NCBI GenBank assembly: GCA_033675265.1
Contig: JAUJYZ010001545.1
Location: 393,501-457,500 of the forward strand
DNA: 64,000 nucleotides
Direction of reading: 5' to 3'
From: Actinostola sp. cb2023
Taxonomy: Eukaryota > Cnidaria > Anthozoa > Actiniaria > Actinostolidae
Every line of letters begins with the position of its first letter. Position 1 is the first letter of the stretch. The position numbers were made by a program, and so were the translations under genes. Positions 1 through 10,770 of this stretch are shown piece by piece. The notes below the pieces were generated by a model that saw only the letters and a program-made list of their open reading frames with translations, was not told where the DNA came from and did not search any database.

Positions 1-2
1 AA

Positions 3-887
3 GGGAGAAAAGAACTAAAACGATGGGGTCTCATTTTCACCTGCCTAGCTTCACGTGCAATACATCTAAAGACACTCAACGCAATGACGACAGACTCGTT
101 TATTAACGGGTTGAGGCGTTTTATTGCACGTAGAGGCAAGGTAAGGGAACTGAGATCAGATCAAGGGACCAACTTTATTGGCGCCAAAAACGAGCTAACA
201 GACGCTCTTAAAGAACTTGACAAAGAACCAATAAAGCAGTTCCTGTCGTCGCAAGACTGCGATCTGATCCATTTCAATTTCAACGTCCCTCAGGCATCCC
301 ACATGGGAGGCATTTGGGAACGCCAAATACGGACTACGCGTGCCGTCTTGTCATCCCTACTCCGAGACCATTGCAAGCAACTAGACGACGAAGCGCTACG
401 TACTCTGATGACTGAAGCAGAAAGCATCATCAATTGCCGCCCACTCACAGTAGAAGACATTTCTGATCCACTGGCTGGAGAACCGATTACACCTAACCAC
501 CTGTTGACACTCAAGACTCAGATTGTGCTCCCCCCACCTGGCAACTTTGAGCCACCAGACCTGTACTCCCGCAAGCGATGGCGAAGAGTCCAATTCTTGG
601 CCAACCAATTCTGGCTACGCTGGCAGAAAGAGTATTGCAGCCAACTACAAAAGCGTCAGAAATGGCAGCACCCTAAAAGAAACATGGCAGCAGGCGATGT
701 AGTCCTCGTCTACAACCAAGAAGCTCCTAGAAGTCAATGGCCATTAGCAGTTGTCACAAAGGCCCTCCCAAGCAAAGACGGAGCCGTACGCAAAGTGGAA
801 ATACAGACCTGCAAGAACGGCGAGAAGAGGTTCTTCCAAAGACCGATCCACAAGCTAGTCCTACTCCTGGCTAAAGAAGAAGACTAA
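3..887 (+). CDS. BEL/Pao retrotransposon pol, 3' end: integrase core and C-terminal domain (partial)
   Basis: The frame is open from the left window edge to a TAA at 885-887, so the first ATG at 84 is internal and not the true start. The product is the C-terminal part of a BEL/Pao polyprotein, which inserts retroelement cDNA into the host genome. The upstream codons (KRWGLIFTCLASRAIHL) resemble the strand before the first catalytic Asp in BEL integrases. SDQGTNF carries the second Asp and GGIWERQIRT the Glu. The tail, with a WLRWQKEY block, an N-rich linker and GDVVLV, matches the domain (DUF5641) that follows BEL integrase. No frameshift or stop is visible, so this copy may be young. Gag, protease, RT and RNase H would lie left of the window. 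Confidence 0.88.
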   Translation, partial: GRKELKRWGLIFTCLASRAIHLKTLNAMTTDSFINGLRRFIARRGKVRELRSDQGTNFIGAKNELTDALKELDKEPIKQFLSSQDCDLIHFNFNVPQASHMGGIWERQIRTTRAVLSSLLRDHCKQLDDEALRTLMTEAESIINCRPLTVEDISDPLAGEPITPNHLLTLKTQIVLPPPGNFEPPDLYSRKRWRRVQFLANQFWLRWQKEYCSQLQKRQKWQHPKRNMAAGDVVLVYNQEAPRSQWPLAVVTKALPSKDGAVRKVEIQTCKNGEKRFFQRPIHKLVLLLAKEED

Positions 888-1067
888 AGATATTTTAGAT
901 AAACCAAGAGACTTTATTGCACGTATTCAACCATTGTAATCACCTTTTATATCTGGAGTTTATTTCATAGTTTACTTCGTAGTATAATTTCATAGATTCG
1001 TAGATCAATCTTAGAGTTCCAACAAGTTAAATCAGTAACTTGAATTTTTGTAGCACCTTAGTATAAT

Positions 1068-1188
1068 AATTGCACATGTAAATGTAATCACATTTAGGGA
1101 AGCAGTGTAAAGGCATGCATGCGCCTTAGTTAATGGTGTTAACTAAGGCGCATGCATGGTGCTGCCTTTGTAATTACATCTGCAAATG
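1068..1188. repeat. Imperfect inverted repeat
   Basis: The core arms GCATGCGCCTTAGTTAA and TTAACTAAGGCGCATGC flank a 5-base loop. Weaker pairing continues outward (TGTAATCACA against TGTAATTACA). It may be a small foldback MITE or a hairpin in the BEL LTR. Confidence 0.7.
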
Positions 1189-1439
1189 GTTAGACCTTCA
1201 CGTCTTCTCGGATAAGGACGTTAAACCGTAGGTCCTGTCTCCCGACCCTAATCTAACCTGTTCACGGGGGACATTAAAAGAACCTGTTGAACTCTTCGTA
1301 AGAGTAGGGGATTGTTACCCGGTTCAACAGCCTACTTCAAATTGGAGGCATAACATACTAACGTACTAACTCCTCATGATTGTAAGCTGCTCGGCTGCCG
1401 TAGGCGTCTTCATATGCAGCCCGAAAAAGTCCTCCATCG

Positions 1440-1513
1440 GTTGTAAAGCGCATTGAGACAATGTGAAATGCGCTATATAAGAACAACCATTATTATTATT
1501 ATTATTATTAATT
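1440..1513 (+). repeat. L2/CR1-type LINE or SINE 3' tail with ATT microsatellite
   Basis: The block GTAAAGCGCATTGAGAC, then GCGCTATATAAGAAC and an (ATT)n run, has the form of the conserved 3' end of L2/CR1-clade LINEs and the SINEs that borrow it. A degraded relative lies at 7370-7434. No ORF is attached. Confidence 0.6.
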
Positions 1514-2473
1514 ATTGACATTCCAATTACGTCACAGGACGTACCTATTTTTTGTAACCTAAGAGAGCAAGTCAGAGCTCATAGAAATTCGACGGGTTCA
1601 CCGTCGTTTGTACACTCAACAATTAAAGACACGTAACCTTGTGGAATTCAAGAGCACTCGTCATACTAGTTTTCACGGATCTCTCCCCTGCTGGAGCTGA
1701 CTGCCGCTATACTATTGATGGACATCCAATCCAAACGGAATCTTATCAAACCACAGGAAGCCCAAGCTGTGGTTTTGTGGAGAATATCGTAAAAATATTT
1801 TCTCCTGTAAATACTGTAATAAAAGACTTGAAACTGAGGTAGTGTCTTGTGGTCTTTATTTACTATCCCTGTGCAAATTTTCAGCGAATTTCAGCATTTT
1901 TTAGTGTCTCCCCTCACCCAGTAAAGAAAGAAGGCAAGGAAGGAGACGAAGCTCGAAAAATGGCTTCCAAAGCCGTTCAAATATTGCTCGTTTTTTTCGT
2001 TTAATCACCTGGGATTCAAAAATTAACCCCCATCAGCCAAGAGGGGATAAATGTACAATCCATCTATGCCAGTAATGTTAGCATACCTTCATAACTGAAG
2101 CTATCAGCCGCTGGTGACTCCATAATTCATCGCCATAAAAAGACCCGTTTATGCGTGACTCGGAATATCGACGACAACCAAACGGTCGCCACGGTCGAAG
2201 GACCTGGGCACTAGCAATAATCGAACCCGCGGGGGGATATGGTTATGCTTGTTGCTCGTACGTCAGCCTACACGACAAAATTACGAGTAAAACTAGTTTT
2301 ATGCTTATTTAATATACCTTATACCATTCAGGTGCAATACTGATCGCAAAACATCCCTGCAACAAACTTACCTCCGTGCCATTTTTAGATTCGGGTGTGT
2401 GGCCCAACCAACTACCAATTGATGTTTTCCTCCCAATGTCAACAATATCAGGATCCCAGTATCAAGCTAAAAC

Positions 2474-2983
2474 TAGACGCTCTTCTAGCGTGAAGTCGGG
2501 CTTCTAAATGAAATGCATATGTAACCTATTTGAACTAAATATAGATATCTTATAGTGCGATTTTCAGTGCGATTGAAACAGTTTTTGGTTGCTCGTCGTT
2601 GCATGACTCGAGCTCGATAGAACATGCTTTCCTTGCAATTTCAGTACTGCGAACTTTACAGTGTATCAGTAAAAACGTTAATAGCCCGACTTCACGCTAC
2701 TAGAGCGTCCTGTTTCAATCTAAATTTAGATTTAGACGAGAAAAGACTTATATTTTGGCTCCTTGACCTCCGGTGCTTTCCCTGATTGGTTTGTGCTTTG
2801 TAATCGTTCTTGGCCAGACTTCATGTCTCCTTCGGCTTTAGCTCGACGTTAGCCTGCGTAGCTTTTATATTAAAATATAAAACAAGGCGCATGCGCTGTA
2901 GAACCCAATTAGTCATTTGGGGTCAAAGAATACGACGAACGCTCTGCATTTTTAGAGTCGGGGCTTCCACAGGAAGCCCGACT
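2474..2983 (+). mobile_element. MITE with AGTCGGGCTTC termini, copy 1
   Basis: A non-autonomous element of about 510 bp. The terminal motif AGTCGGGCTTC is at the left (2494-2504), in inverted form in the middle (2682-2692), and again as GGAAGCCCGACT at the right end. The left and middle motifs extend into longer inverted arms (GACGCTCTTCTAGCGTGAAG). An inverted copy lies at 50766-51213. Compared with that copy, this one carries an internal block of about 60 bp near 2826-2885. No transposase is present and no target duplication is clear. Confidence 0.75.
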
Positions 2984-3025
2984 AAATACCAAAAACTTGA
3001 TGGAGATATCTGTAAAATTAGATTG

Positions 3026-3194
3026 CTATTCATAATACTCGTAATGATATGCACGGTGGAATTTCAACTATAAACATCAAATAATGGACGTTAACACACA
3101 TTTGCACGTGGGTTATGTAATACCCTGGTATAAATACGGCTTGCGAGTAGAATCCTTGCGTTCTTGCTCAGTTTACCCAGCGGTACGAAAGAAG
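3026..3194 (+). repeat. Left direct terminal repeat of the DIRS-like element
   Basis: Matches 8247-8419. It contains a TATA-like GGTATAAATACGG at 3128-3140 and probably holds the element's promoter. Confidence 0.85.
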
Positions 3195-3245
3195 ATAGCT
3201 CTTGTTCTTGGTTAATTCAAGGCAACGACCCACGCGAATTCTACG

Positions 3246-3620
3246 ATGGCACATGTTCAATATCCCATACCTCAAGTTGACCAGCCTCCTGCTCCAGTTC
3301 AGGATGGACAAAGTCCCGCGGTTCAAGTGCAAGCAGAACAACCCGTCGTTCATGCTGGACAAAATCAGGCTGCACAACCCGCCGTGCAGATTCAGGCTGG
3401 CCAACGTAATGTTCAAGCCCCGGCAGGACAACGCCCCGCGGCTCAAGTGCAAGCAGGACCGCAACCCGTCGTTCATGCTGCCGGACAAAATCAGGCTGCA
3501 CAACCCGCCGTCCAGGTCGTCCAGGCTGGCCAACCTAATGTTCAAGCTCCGGCAGGACAGCAAAATCAAGAGCAAACCGAGCTTGAGGTATTCCGATTGA
3601 ACGTGAAAGGAGTGTTGTAG
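3246..3620 (+). CDS. Gag-like N-terminal ORF of the DIRS-like element, 124 aa
   Basis: It starts at the first ATG after the left terminal repeat. The protein is almost entirely Pro, Gln, Ala and Val and contains two imperfect copies of a block of about 40 residues (PVVHAGQNQAAQPAVQIQAG and a later version). No folded domain is visible. Its position fits the disordered start of a gag-like protein. It ends at a TAG before the tandem array, which may be a secondary break. The open frames on the other strand here are shadows of the repeat composition. Confidence 0.5.
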   Translation: MAHVQYPIPQVDQPPAPVQDGQSPAVQVQAEQPVVHAGQNQAAQPAVQIQAGQRNVQAPAGQRPAAQVQAGPQPVVHAAGQNQAAQPAVQVVQAGQPNVQAPAGQQNQEQTELEVFRLNVKGVL

Positions 3621-3908
3621 TGTCCCAGGTGTGGTTTTATTTATTCGTCATGACCCGTTCGTTTGTTTTATTTGTTCTCGTATCGAATAATTCAGCACTA
3701 GATATTTTGAAATCCTGCTCGCTTACCAATTCATGTTTGCATAAGTGCTATTCATGTTGTTGCCTTGTTTGAATATATTTGCATGCTTCATTATGCTCCA
3801 TTGATACATTGTGTTTCGGAACTCGTGCGAGTCGTTTACTGTAAAAAATACTTTAGACATTCAATGAAGTACTTAGTGTTCTGTATTGTAATGCTAAGGG
3901 ACCAACAG

Positions 3909-4815
3909 GATGAGTGAATTCTCATCGGTATCATTCGATACTGGCAGGATGAGTGAATTCTCATCGGTATCATTCGATACTGGCAGGATGAGTGAATTCT
4001 CATCGGTATCACTCAATACTGGCAGGATGAGTGAATTCTCATCGGTATCATTCGATACTGGCAGGATGAGTGAATTCTCATCGGTATCATTCGATACTGG
4101 CAGGATGAGTAAATTCTCATCGGTATCGTTTGATACTGGCAGGATGAGTGAATTCTAGATCTCATCGGTATTGTTGAATACTGGCAGGATGATCATTCTC
4201 ATCGGTATCATTCGATACTGGCAGGATGAGTGAATTCATCGGTATCATTCGATACTGGCAGGATGAGTGAATTCTCATCGGTATCACTCAATACTGGCAG
4301 GATGAGTGAATTCTCATCGGTATCATTCGATACATCGGTATCATTCGATACTGGCAGGATGAGTAAATTCTCATCGGTATCGTTTGATACTGGCAGGATG
4401 AGTGAATTCTAGATCTCATCGGTATTGTTGAATACTGGCAGGATGAGTGAATTCTCATCGGTATCATTCGATACTGGCAGGATGAGTAAATTCTCATCGG
4501 TATCATTCGATACTGGCAGGATGAGTGAATTCTCATCGGTATCATTCGATACTGGCAGGATGAGTGAATTCTCATCGGTATCATTCGATACTGGCAAGAT
4601 GAGTGCATTCTCATCGGTATCATTCGATACTGGCAGGATGAGTGAATACTCATCGGTATCATTCGATACTGGCAGGATGAGTCATTCTCATCGATACTGG
4701 CAGGATGAGTGAATTCTCATCGGTATCATTCGATACTGGCAGGATGAGTGAATTCTCATCGGTATCATTCGATACTGGCAGGAGGATATCGGTATATCGA
4801 TATCGGTATCATTCG
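3909..4815 (+). repeat. 39-bp tandem array (13 codons per unit), about 23 units
   Basis: The unit reads in frame as MSEFSSVSFDTGR. Because 39 is divisible by 3, runs of 5-7 units stay open on both strands until a unit with an indel (for example TTCTAGATCTC at 4152 and 4409) breaks them. A block of several units appears duplicated (compare 4081-4160 with 4350-4430). It probably expanded inside the gag-like reading frame. Confidence 0.9.
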
Positions 4816-4999
4816 ATGGCAGGATAAATTGGTCATTCGATACCTCCTCGGTACCGATAAGGACTGCATGGCATTCTGGGTGAATTCTTGTTGGGAGTGC
4901 ATTCCCAGGGGATATGTTCAAAAGTGATTCGGTTTTAAGTGTGATTTGAAACCGCTGAATCGAGATATTTATACCCTGTTTGTTGTTTTATAATAGAAG

Positions 5000-5519
5000 A
5001 TGAAAGATGAACTCTCCAAACTCAAGGAGAAGGTAGAGACTGTAACTACAGCCACGGTTGATGGGATGGTTAAGAAAGTCATTTCCTACGCGTCTAGACC
5101 GGTGACAGAATTCAACAAACACGAGGTGGTGGAGATGATGGAGACGCTTTACCATACGGCACACGATAGGTCAGATACGAAGGAGGGGTATTTCCGTCTG
5201 GCTTATCATACCATTCGAGGAAAGATAGAGCTCCCCAAGGAACAACTACGACACTTGGTGCTGCGGATGGTGGGGGACAAAGACCATGAAAGGATCTTTG
5301 ATATCGTGGCCAAAGTGGAAAAACAGAGCATGCAGGTCCACTGCTCGTAACCGATTTCAGGATTCGTCACCCTACCAGAGACCACGTAGTCAAGTAGGAG
5401 GAGCAATAGAAATTAGATGCTTTGGTTGTCAGCAGTTGGGGCACATTAGGGCCAGGTGCCCCCAGCGAGGACGTGGCCCAGAAAGAAAAAACGGTGGCCG
5501 GGCAGAGCCTGAGAATTAG
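5000..5519 (+). pseudogene. Gag-like protein with CCHC zinc knuckle, frameshifted
   Basis: Two overlapping frames carry one product. Frame one (5000-5350) is a charged, mostly helical segment of 116 residues. Frame two (usable from about 5340 to 5519) carries CFGCQQLGHIRARC, a C-x2-C-x4-H-x4-C nucleic-acid-binding knuckle followed by a basic Gly/Arg tail. The change of frame near 5340 is a disabling indel. The knuckle indicates a nucleocapsid-like role in packaging element RNA. It lies downstream of the 39-bp array and upstream of the reverse transcriptase, as expected for gag. Confidence 0.7.
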
Positions 5520-6292
5520 ATAATCCTAATGTTACTGAAGATGAAATAAGGAATAAATACTGGCCTCACGAGGATATTCATGTAGAGTGTAATACTATAA
5601 CAGTCCATTGATCCTTGTATATGATATTAGTTGTAGTTGGAAATATTAATATTTGGAAGTGGTTGTGAAATAAATTTGAAAAAAAAATATTAAAAAAAAT
5701 GACGTTTTTGAATTGGGAGTTGTATGCCATTTACCCTATTATATTTCTTCTTATGTTGGTACTCTACTAGGAAGTTACGGAGATCTCGACGGCTTTGAAA
5801 AAGGGTACCTAAATCAACCCTCTCGTGTTCCACGAGTCAAGGCTGTCATGCTCTCTGCTGTCTTCGGCGGGGTCCATCTGCTCTGATGGATTCCGATACC
5901 CTACTTGCCCTTTGTTCTAATGTTTACAGTCCATTGGATGGTTGTGGGAAAGGAATGACCTATTTGATGAGCGTATGATGGTCTACTCAAAGAATCGGAT
6001 CCAAAACCAGGTCAAGTGGTTGGATTCCCGTGGGAGCCCCGTCGAAGCCGGTGGGGAAATGACAGCCGAAGAGGGATTACGTGGGAAGGTGTATCTTGTA
6101 GAATGTGGAGAAATGATCGGGAACCTGATTAGTTAATATTTTGCGACCCCAATTGTTTTTTGGCAAGAGAATTGCATAATCATGCCTCGTTCTGGCGTCA
6201 ATTAGCCGAAAGACACCCTTTCGCAAAACAATTAAGAAGAGGTTCTCGATTGGATTGGTCACAAAGTATCACTATTTCCCTACTTTCAACAT
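5520..6292 (+). other. Between gag and RT of the DIRS-like element; no confident coding
   Basis: A 64-residue open frame at 5942-6136 lies in the position expected for sequence upstream of the RT domain but has no motif I recognise. The A-rich run at 5679-5699 is low complexity. Confidence 0.3.
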
Positions 6293-7262
6293 TTCAAGGG
6301 AGTCTTTAAAGGCGAAGTCTACGATTCTGACCGCCCACCTCAGAAGTATTTCAGGAACAATGCATCCAGTAAACCATTTGTTCAGTTTATTCAAGAGACT
6401 CTGAGTGATCGGTTGACCACTGGTACTGGAGCGATTAGCTTGTGGGGAAGGGTCGGAGAGGTCTCGCCTCCTCATCTCATCCTCCCTCTTACCGTTGAAC
6501 CGTCTAAGCCGCGTCTGCCACGATGCAAGGTTCCTGAATCTATGGATGAAAGACACGCCTCTTACATTGGACAGACTTACTGACTTACCACGTTATGTGT
6601 CCAAGGACTCCTATCAGACCGTTCTGGATGACAAGTCTGGCTACGACCACATCTTATTAACTGACAGTATAGCCGAAACTATTTCGGGTTTCAATGGGGA
6701 GGATGTCTTTTCACCTATAATACGTTGCCATTCGGATGGAAGATATCCCCCTATGTGTACCACACTACTGGTCTGATGGCTAGTAATTACTTCTTTCGAT
6801 CTATAGGAATTCCATGTCTATTATACATCGATGACAGGCACACGGGTCAATTACATGAGTGGAGAATACTCCATGTTAGAGTGTGAGGAGGAGCGACGAA
6901 AGAAGGTTGCAGGGTCTGCCCTATTTCTTGTGGTCTACTACCTAGTACGCCTGGGCTACTTCTTAGGATTGGCCAAGTCTACGCTAATACCAAGTAAGAG
7001 AGTCCCCTATCTCGGTTTCTTGGTCGATTCGTCCACAGAAGCTTTCCATCTGATCCCTAGGAAGAAGTTGAAACTTCTGAACTTAGTCCAAGAGATTCTT
7101 CAAGGCTCGGTGGTCTCGGTAGACGCATGGGTGGACAACCAAGCTGTGATTCAAGCGTGGAACCACCTGGGGTGCCGCAGTGTGGAACTCAATAATGCCA
7201 TGAAGAACCTTTTCTATGCTTACTTGAGAATTGGTCCATTAATTATTAAATTCTGTGATGTA
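6293..7262 (+). pseudogene. DIRS-type reverse transcriptase and RNase H, broken
   Basis: Coding similarity runs from about 6293. WGRVGEVSPPHLILPLTVEP, LDDKSGYDHILL, LPFGWKISPYVYHTTGL and YIDDRHTGQL (YIDD at 6824-6835) form the DIRS-superfamily RT signature. The frame shifts near 6517 (missing bases before HDARFLNLW) and near 6676, and a stop occurs at about 6877. From about 7110, VDAWVDNQAVIQAWNH and SVELNNAMKNLFY match the DIRS RNase H region; part of the sequence before it seems deleted. A short duplication (TACTTTCTTAGGAACTTCCT, twice) at 7264-7310 marks the join to a LINE-like tail. Confidence 0.85.
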
Positions 7263-7359
7263 ATACTTTCTTAGGAACTTCCTGTTAGGATACTTTCTTA
7301 GGAACTTCCTATTTCATATTATTATTATCATTATTATTATTATGTTATTTTATGTTATT

Positions 7360-7434
7360 ATGTAATGTAAAACGCATTGAGACGTCAGTTTAATGCGTTA
7401 AACAAGAACTTATTATTATTATTATTATTATTAT
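7360..7434 (+). repeat. L2-like tail and ATT microsatellite inserted in the DIRS-like element
   Basis: GTAAAACGCATTGAGACG, GTTAAACAAGAAC and an (ATT)n run resemble the tail at 1440-1513. It separates the RNase H piece from the recombinase piece. Confidence 0.45.
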
Positions 7435-7439
7435 GGCCA

Positions 7440-8200
7440 AATTGTTTGTATAGTCTGTACGCTGCCCCGTGTGTAGCCATGCCAATGACTGGGACTTCCG
7501 CTTTTGCCAGCGTTGTGGGTACGTGCGCAAAGTGGATAAGGTTGTGCCTGCAAAGGACTGGCAAGTGGATGTGAATGCTTTAGATCAACGTCTCCAAAAT
7601 TGATCCAGTATGATCAAGCGACAAGTTATTCAAGACAGAAAGATTCACTTCAGAAGGAATTGGAAGAATTTTTAGCGGCCCTGCCGGGGCATATCACTAC
7701 AGCAGCCGTGACCCCTCGAGACATTTGTCGTTTCCTCATATACAAGGATAAAAATGGCAAAACCCAAGTGCATCGTAATAGTTGTGAGTTTATGGGTCAG
7801 CGGGGGAAACATCCCGTGTGGATGTCCAAGGCATTTAGCCTACAAAACTGTTGATTCGTACATAGGGAAATTACGATCCATATTTCATTCCCTGGGTCGA
7901 GATGGGGAGTGGGATAAGAGACTGGGTTTGGGTAATCCAGCAATAACCTTAGCTCTCAAGGGAGCAGGACTTGGCGGAGATAATGGATCACGTGGGTTGG
8001 ACACGTCGGCATACGGCACTCCACTATCTCCAGTTAACTAAAGTACTTAATCCTAGTGGTGCGTCGGCCAAGCTCGCCTCCTCTTCAGCATCAGATGTGA
8101 CGGACTGGCAAGATATTAATAAACTACGGCAATTCCTGTCTGCATTTAATTTCCGTGTGAATACCCAACGAAACGTTTACATCCCTCATAATGTATAGGC
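7440..8200 (+). pseudogene. Tyrosine recombinase of the DIRS-like element, internally deleted
   Basis: The N-terminal part has a cysteine cluster around WDFRFCQRCGYVRKV (about 7490-7545), then HLAYKTVDSYIGKLRSIFHS and WDKRLGLGNPA, typical of DIRS recombinases. It jumps near 7970 to the C-terminal catalytic end, MDHVGWTRRHTALHYLQL (about 7980-8035), with the His/Trp box and the likely nucleophilic Tyr. The central catalytic part is missing and several frameshifts are present. The enzyme would insert circular cDNA by strand exchange. Confidence 0.78.
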
Positions 8201-8246
8201 TTGAACCCTTTGATACCCGTATGACCATTGTGGTATAGCTGTCAAA

Positions 8247-8419
8247 CTATTCATAATACTCGTAATGATATGCACGGTGGAATTTCAACTATAAACATCA
8301 AATAATGGACGTTAACACACATTTGCACGTGGGTTATGTAATACCCTGGTATAAATACGGCTTGCATGCGAGTAGAATCCTTGCGTTCTTGCTCAGTTTA
8401 CCCAGCGGTACGAAAGAAG
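8247..8419 (+). repeat. Right direct terminal repeat of the DIRS-like element
   Basis: Matches 3026-3194 with one CATG insertion near 8365. The bases just after it (AATTCGCGTGGGTC at 8451-8464) are the reverse complement of bases after the left repeat (GACCCACGCGAATT, 3228-3241), a hint of the inverted and split repeats of DIRS-type elements. Confidence 0.85.
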
Positions 8420-8865
8420 GAAGCGACCCACCCCCCCTCCCACTCGGTTAATTCGCGTGGGTCATTGCCATCACCCTAAGCTAGCCTCCTCCGCATGCAA
8501 CTCCAACGGAACGGAAAGGAGAGGCCGAAGGCCGAGAGAGTGATGGGATCCCTGTCCCAGCGAGGCCGAAGGCCGAGAGGGACTTGGCCCTAAGGAAACG
8601 GAGGAGTTGCCTGCCAAAACTCGACAATGTTTTTCCCATCTGCGCATCTCAAAGTGCGCATCCAACTGCTACTGACCAGGGAGGGGTAGTTTGAATTTGG
8701 CTTACCAGGGGACCACTCTCGAATATTATTTGCGTCAGCGGATAACGCCAGATGACTGAAGAAGTAAAGGAATTCAGAGTTTAATAACGCCGATATAATC
8801 GACGTTACTTTGAAAGCAAAGTCAAGCTTTGAAGAAGCTCTTAGGACTGCTTGTGTCCTCAGTCG
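8420..8865. other. Gene-less stretch
   Basis: Two copies of GAGGCCGAAGGCCGAGAG (8521-8540 and 8562-8579) are the only structure seen. No coding similarity recognised. Confidence 0.4.
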
Positions 8866-8891
8866 ATTCAAAGTCGGTGTCAACAAAACCT

Positions 8892-9017
8892 GGATCGGAT
8901 CGCGGATCGGATCATCGGATCGGATCGGATCATCGGATCGGATCATCGGATCGGATCATCGGATCGGATCATCGGATCGGATCATCGGATCGGATCGGAT
9001 CATCGGATCGGATCAAT
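8892..9017 (+). repeat. GATCG/GATCATCG microsatellite, left arm
   Basis: About 126 bp of GGATC-based units in 5-bp and 8-bp steps. The complement of this array lies at 11358-11555. Confidence 0.92.
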
Positions 9018-9485
9018 GATCTGAATACAAAATTCACGAATATAATTCTGAATAAAAATATGTTCTAATAAACAAATAGCTATAGGATGCATTCTTGTAA
9101 ATTGATATTCATACGGTCCTCAAGCCGAGTTCTTGCACGAACTGGTGCGTATAGACTGTGCAAGCCGTACTAGTAGTCAAAATGGCGACGTCAACAATGT
9201 ATCTTTAGCTGAATTGAAATTAAATGTATCCTCATCAATACTAAGAATAATTTCAAAGTGTCGTTGAACTAGAGCGATAATATAGTGAAGGTGGGACTCA
9301 TTGCAAGGTTTGTTTGTCTGTGAGTGTCATGTCGAACGAAGGTGATATTCACTGATTACAGATCGTCATTTCAGTTTAACTTTGAATGGTTATACTATCT
9401 TGAATTCTGTTTAGGTCCACCTCAGATTCATTAGATTCACTGTGAATGTAATGCATTTGGAATTTGATTAAATAAATAAATATAG

Positions 9486-9906
9486 TGTGACGATTCACGT
9501 TATTCATGTGATCTAGTTGTCAACGCGTACGACTCGACACTAGGGCTCGTGTCAGTTGCTGTTGTCTCGATCGTCGCACTGTTTAATTTAATAAATATTT
9601 TAAGCATGCTCAAAATACCCCAATGATACCGCAATAAATCTATAGACTTGCCACAAGTCGAGATGCGAGCGGCGATCGAAGCGACCGAGCGACAAGTCCT
9701 TCAATAAGTCCTTCGAAAGTCTACAAATCATGTAATCTCTTTCTCGAATATAAGTTCTGTAAATCAGTTAAAGTTCAGTATCCAGCTTTGTAGACCTGGT
9801 GAATTGTAATAAACTCGTTCAAGCTAGCACCGATTTAATTCGTGATTATTTGTGTCTTTCGCTCTCCACAAACCCGGATCCCGGGCCTGGATCTCGTTCC
9901 GTTACA
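9486..9906 (+). mobile_element. Probable solo LTR in the loop of the MULE-like element
   Basis: It begins TGTGACGATTC and ends CGTTACA, with a GAATATAAG promoter-like box near 9746 and AATAAA-type signals near 9588 and 9809. The 421-bp length and U3-R-U5-like order fit an LTR. Flanking bases (ATAG against TTAG) do not give a clean duplication. No internal retroelement sequence remains. Confidence 0.5.
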
Positions 9907-10499
9907 TTAGCTTACAATGCAATTGATGTATTGATCTCTTCTATTCGCGGTTCTGCAGGGTTGGATTAATGAAATTCACAAAAGACAAGTGAAAACTTCA
10001 CAGAAAAATTAAATGGTAGATGTTGTGAACACACTTTTGGGATTCGCGTTGTTGTTGCATGGGATAGATGTGAAAAGTAAACAATAAACCATTACCTACG
10101 GACATACATAAATAAACCATTACCAAACTCAACAGTATACCATTCAAAGTTAAACTGAAATGACGACATACATCAAAGTCAACAAATGCATGAGTCCCAG
10201 CTTCACTATATTATCGCTCTAAACACTTTATTATGTAAGATACATTTAATTTCAATTCCTAAAGATACATTGTTGACGTCGCCATTTTGACTACTAGTAT
10301 TAAATCCATACCATTCAGGGAAGTTAGAAAACTGAAATGGATGACGATCTCATGTAATCAGTAAAAATATCACCTTCGTTCGACATGACAATTTTTTTGG
10401 GGGTGGCAAATGCAAATGAAGAGAATTCACAGACATACATATGGAAAAATGAAGAGAGCAGCGGTTGTATGTGAGGATAAAAAACATGACAGTTTTTAA

Positions 10500-10770
10500 C
10501 GGTTTTTTTGCAATGCGATTCCCAGCATAAAAAAATAAATATAAATTAAAGAAAGAGAAAAATATAAAGAAAGAAAAAATAAATAAAAAATTCATAATAA
10601 TAATAGAAAATATAATATAAAAACGCTCTAGATTAAAAAATAAAAAATTGAAAAATAAAAAATTGAAAATAAAAACGACACTTTGATAAATAAATAAATA
10701 GATAAATAAATATTCTTAGTATTAAAAGAAAAAGATGAAAAAAGGGGGTGAATAAATTTGAAAATACAGT
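10500..10770. repeat. AT-rich low-complexity tract
   Basis: AAATAAATAAA-type words dominate. Open frames across it (Ser/Phe/Tyr-rich on the minus strand) are composition artefacts. Confidence 0.8.

Larger units (their letters stand above)
888..2473. other. Gene-less stretch after BEL/Pao pol; possible 3' LTR, not delimited
   Basis: This should contain the 3' untranslated region and 3' LTR of the BEL element, but the 5' LTR is outside the window, so the repeat cannot be bounded. A polyadenylation-like AATAAAAG occurs near 1819. It also holds a hairpin (1068-1188) and a LINE-like tail (1440-1510), listed separately. The short open frame at 1639-1842 matches no family I recognise. Confidence 0.4.
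3026..8419 (+). mobile_element. Decayed DIRS-like tyrosine-recombinase retrotransposon
   Basis: A 5.4-kb element between direct repeats (3026-3194 and 8247-8419, near-identical except for 4 extra bases in the right copy). In order it holds a proline/glutamine-rich gag start, a 39-bp tandem array, a gag piece with a zinc knuckle, a DIRS-type reverse transcriptase with YIDD, an RNase H piece, and both ends of a tyrosine recombinase. The coding parts have frameshifts and deletions, so the copy is dead. Direct rather than inverted terminal repeats suggest the PAT-like (split direct repeat) arrangement, but the right-hand partner repeats were not resolved. Confidence 0.82.

Noticed and set aside
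3168..3575. Minus-strand ORFs across the gag-like region
   Set aside because: Shadow of the repetitive Pro/Gln-rich + strand frame; starts inside the terminal repeat.
8590..9068. Open frames across the GATCG array
   Set aside because: Translated microsatellite (repeating GSDRI/IIGSD); not coding.
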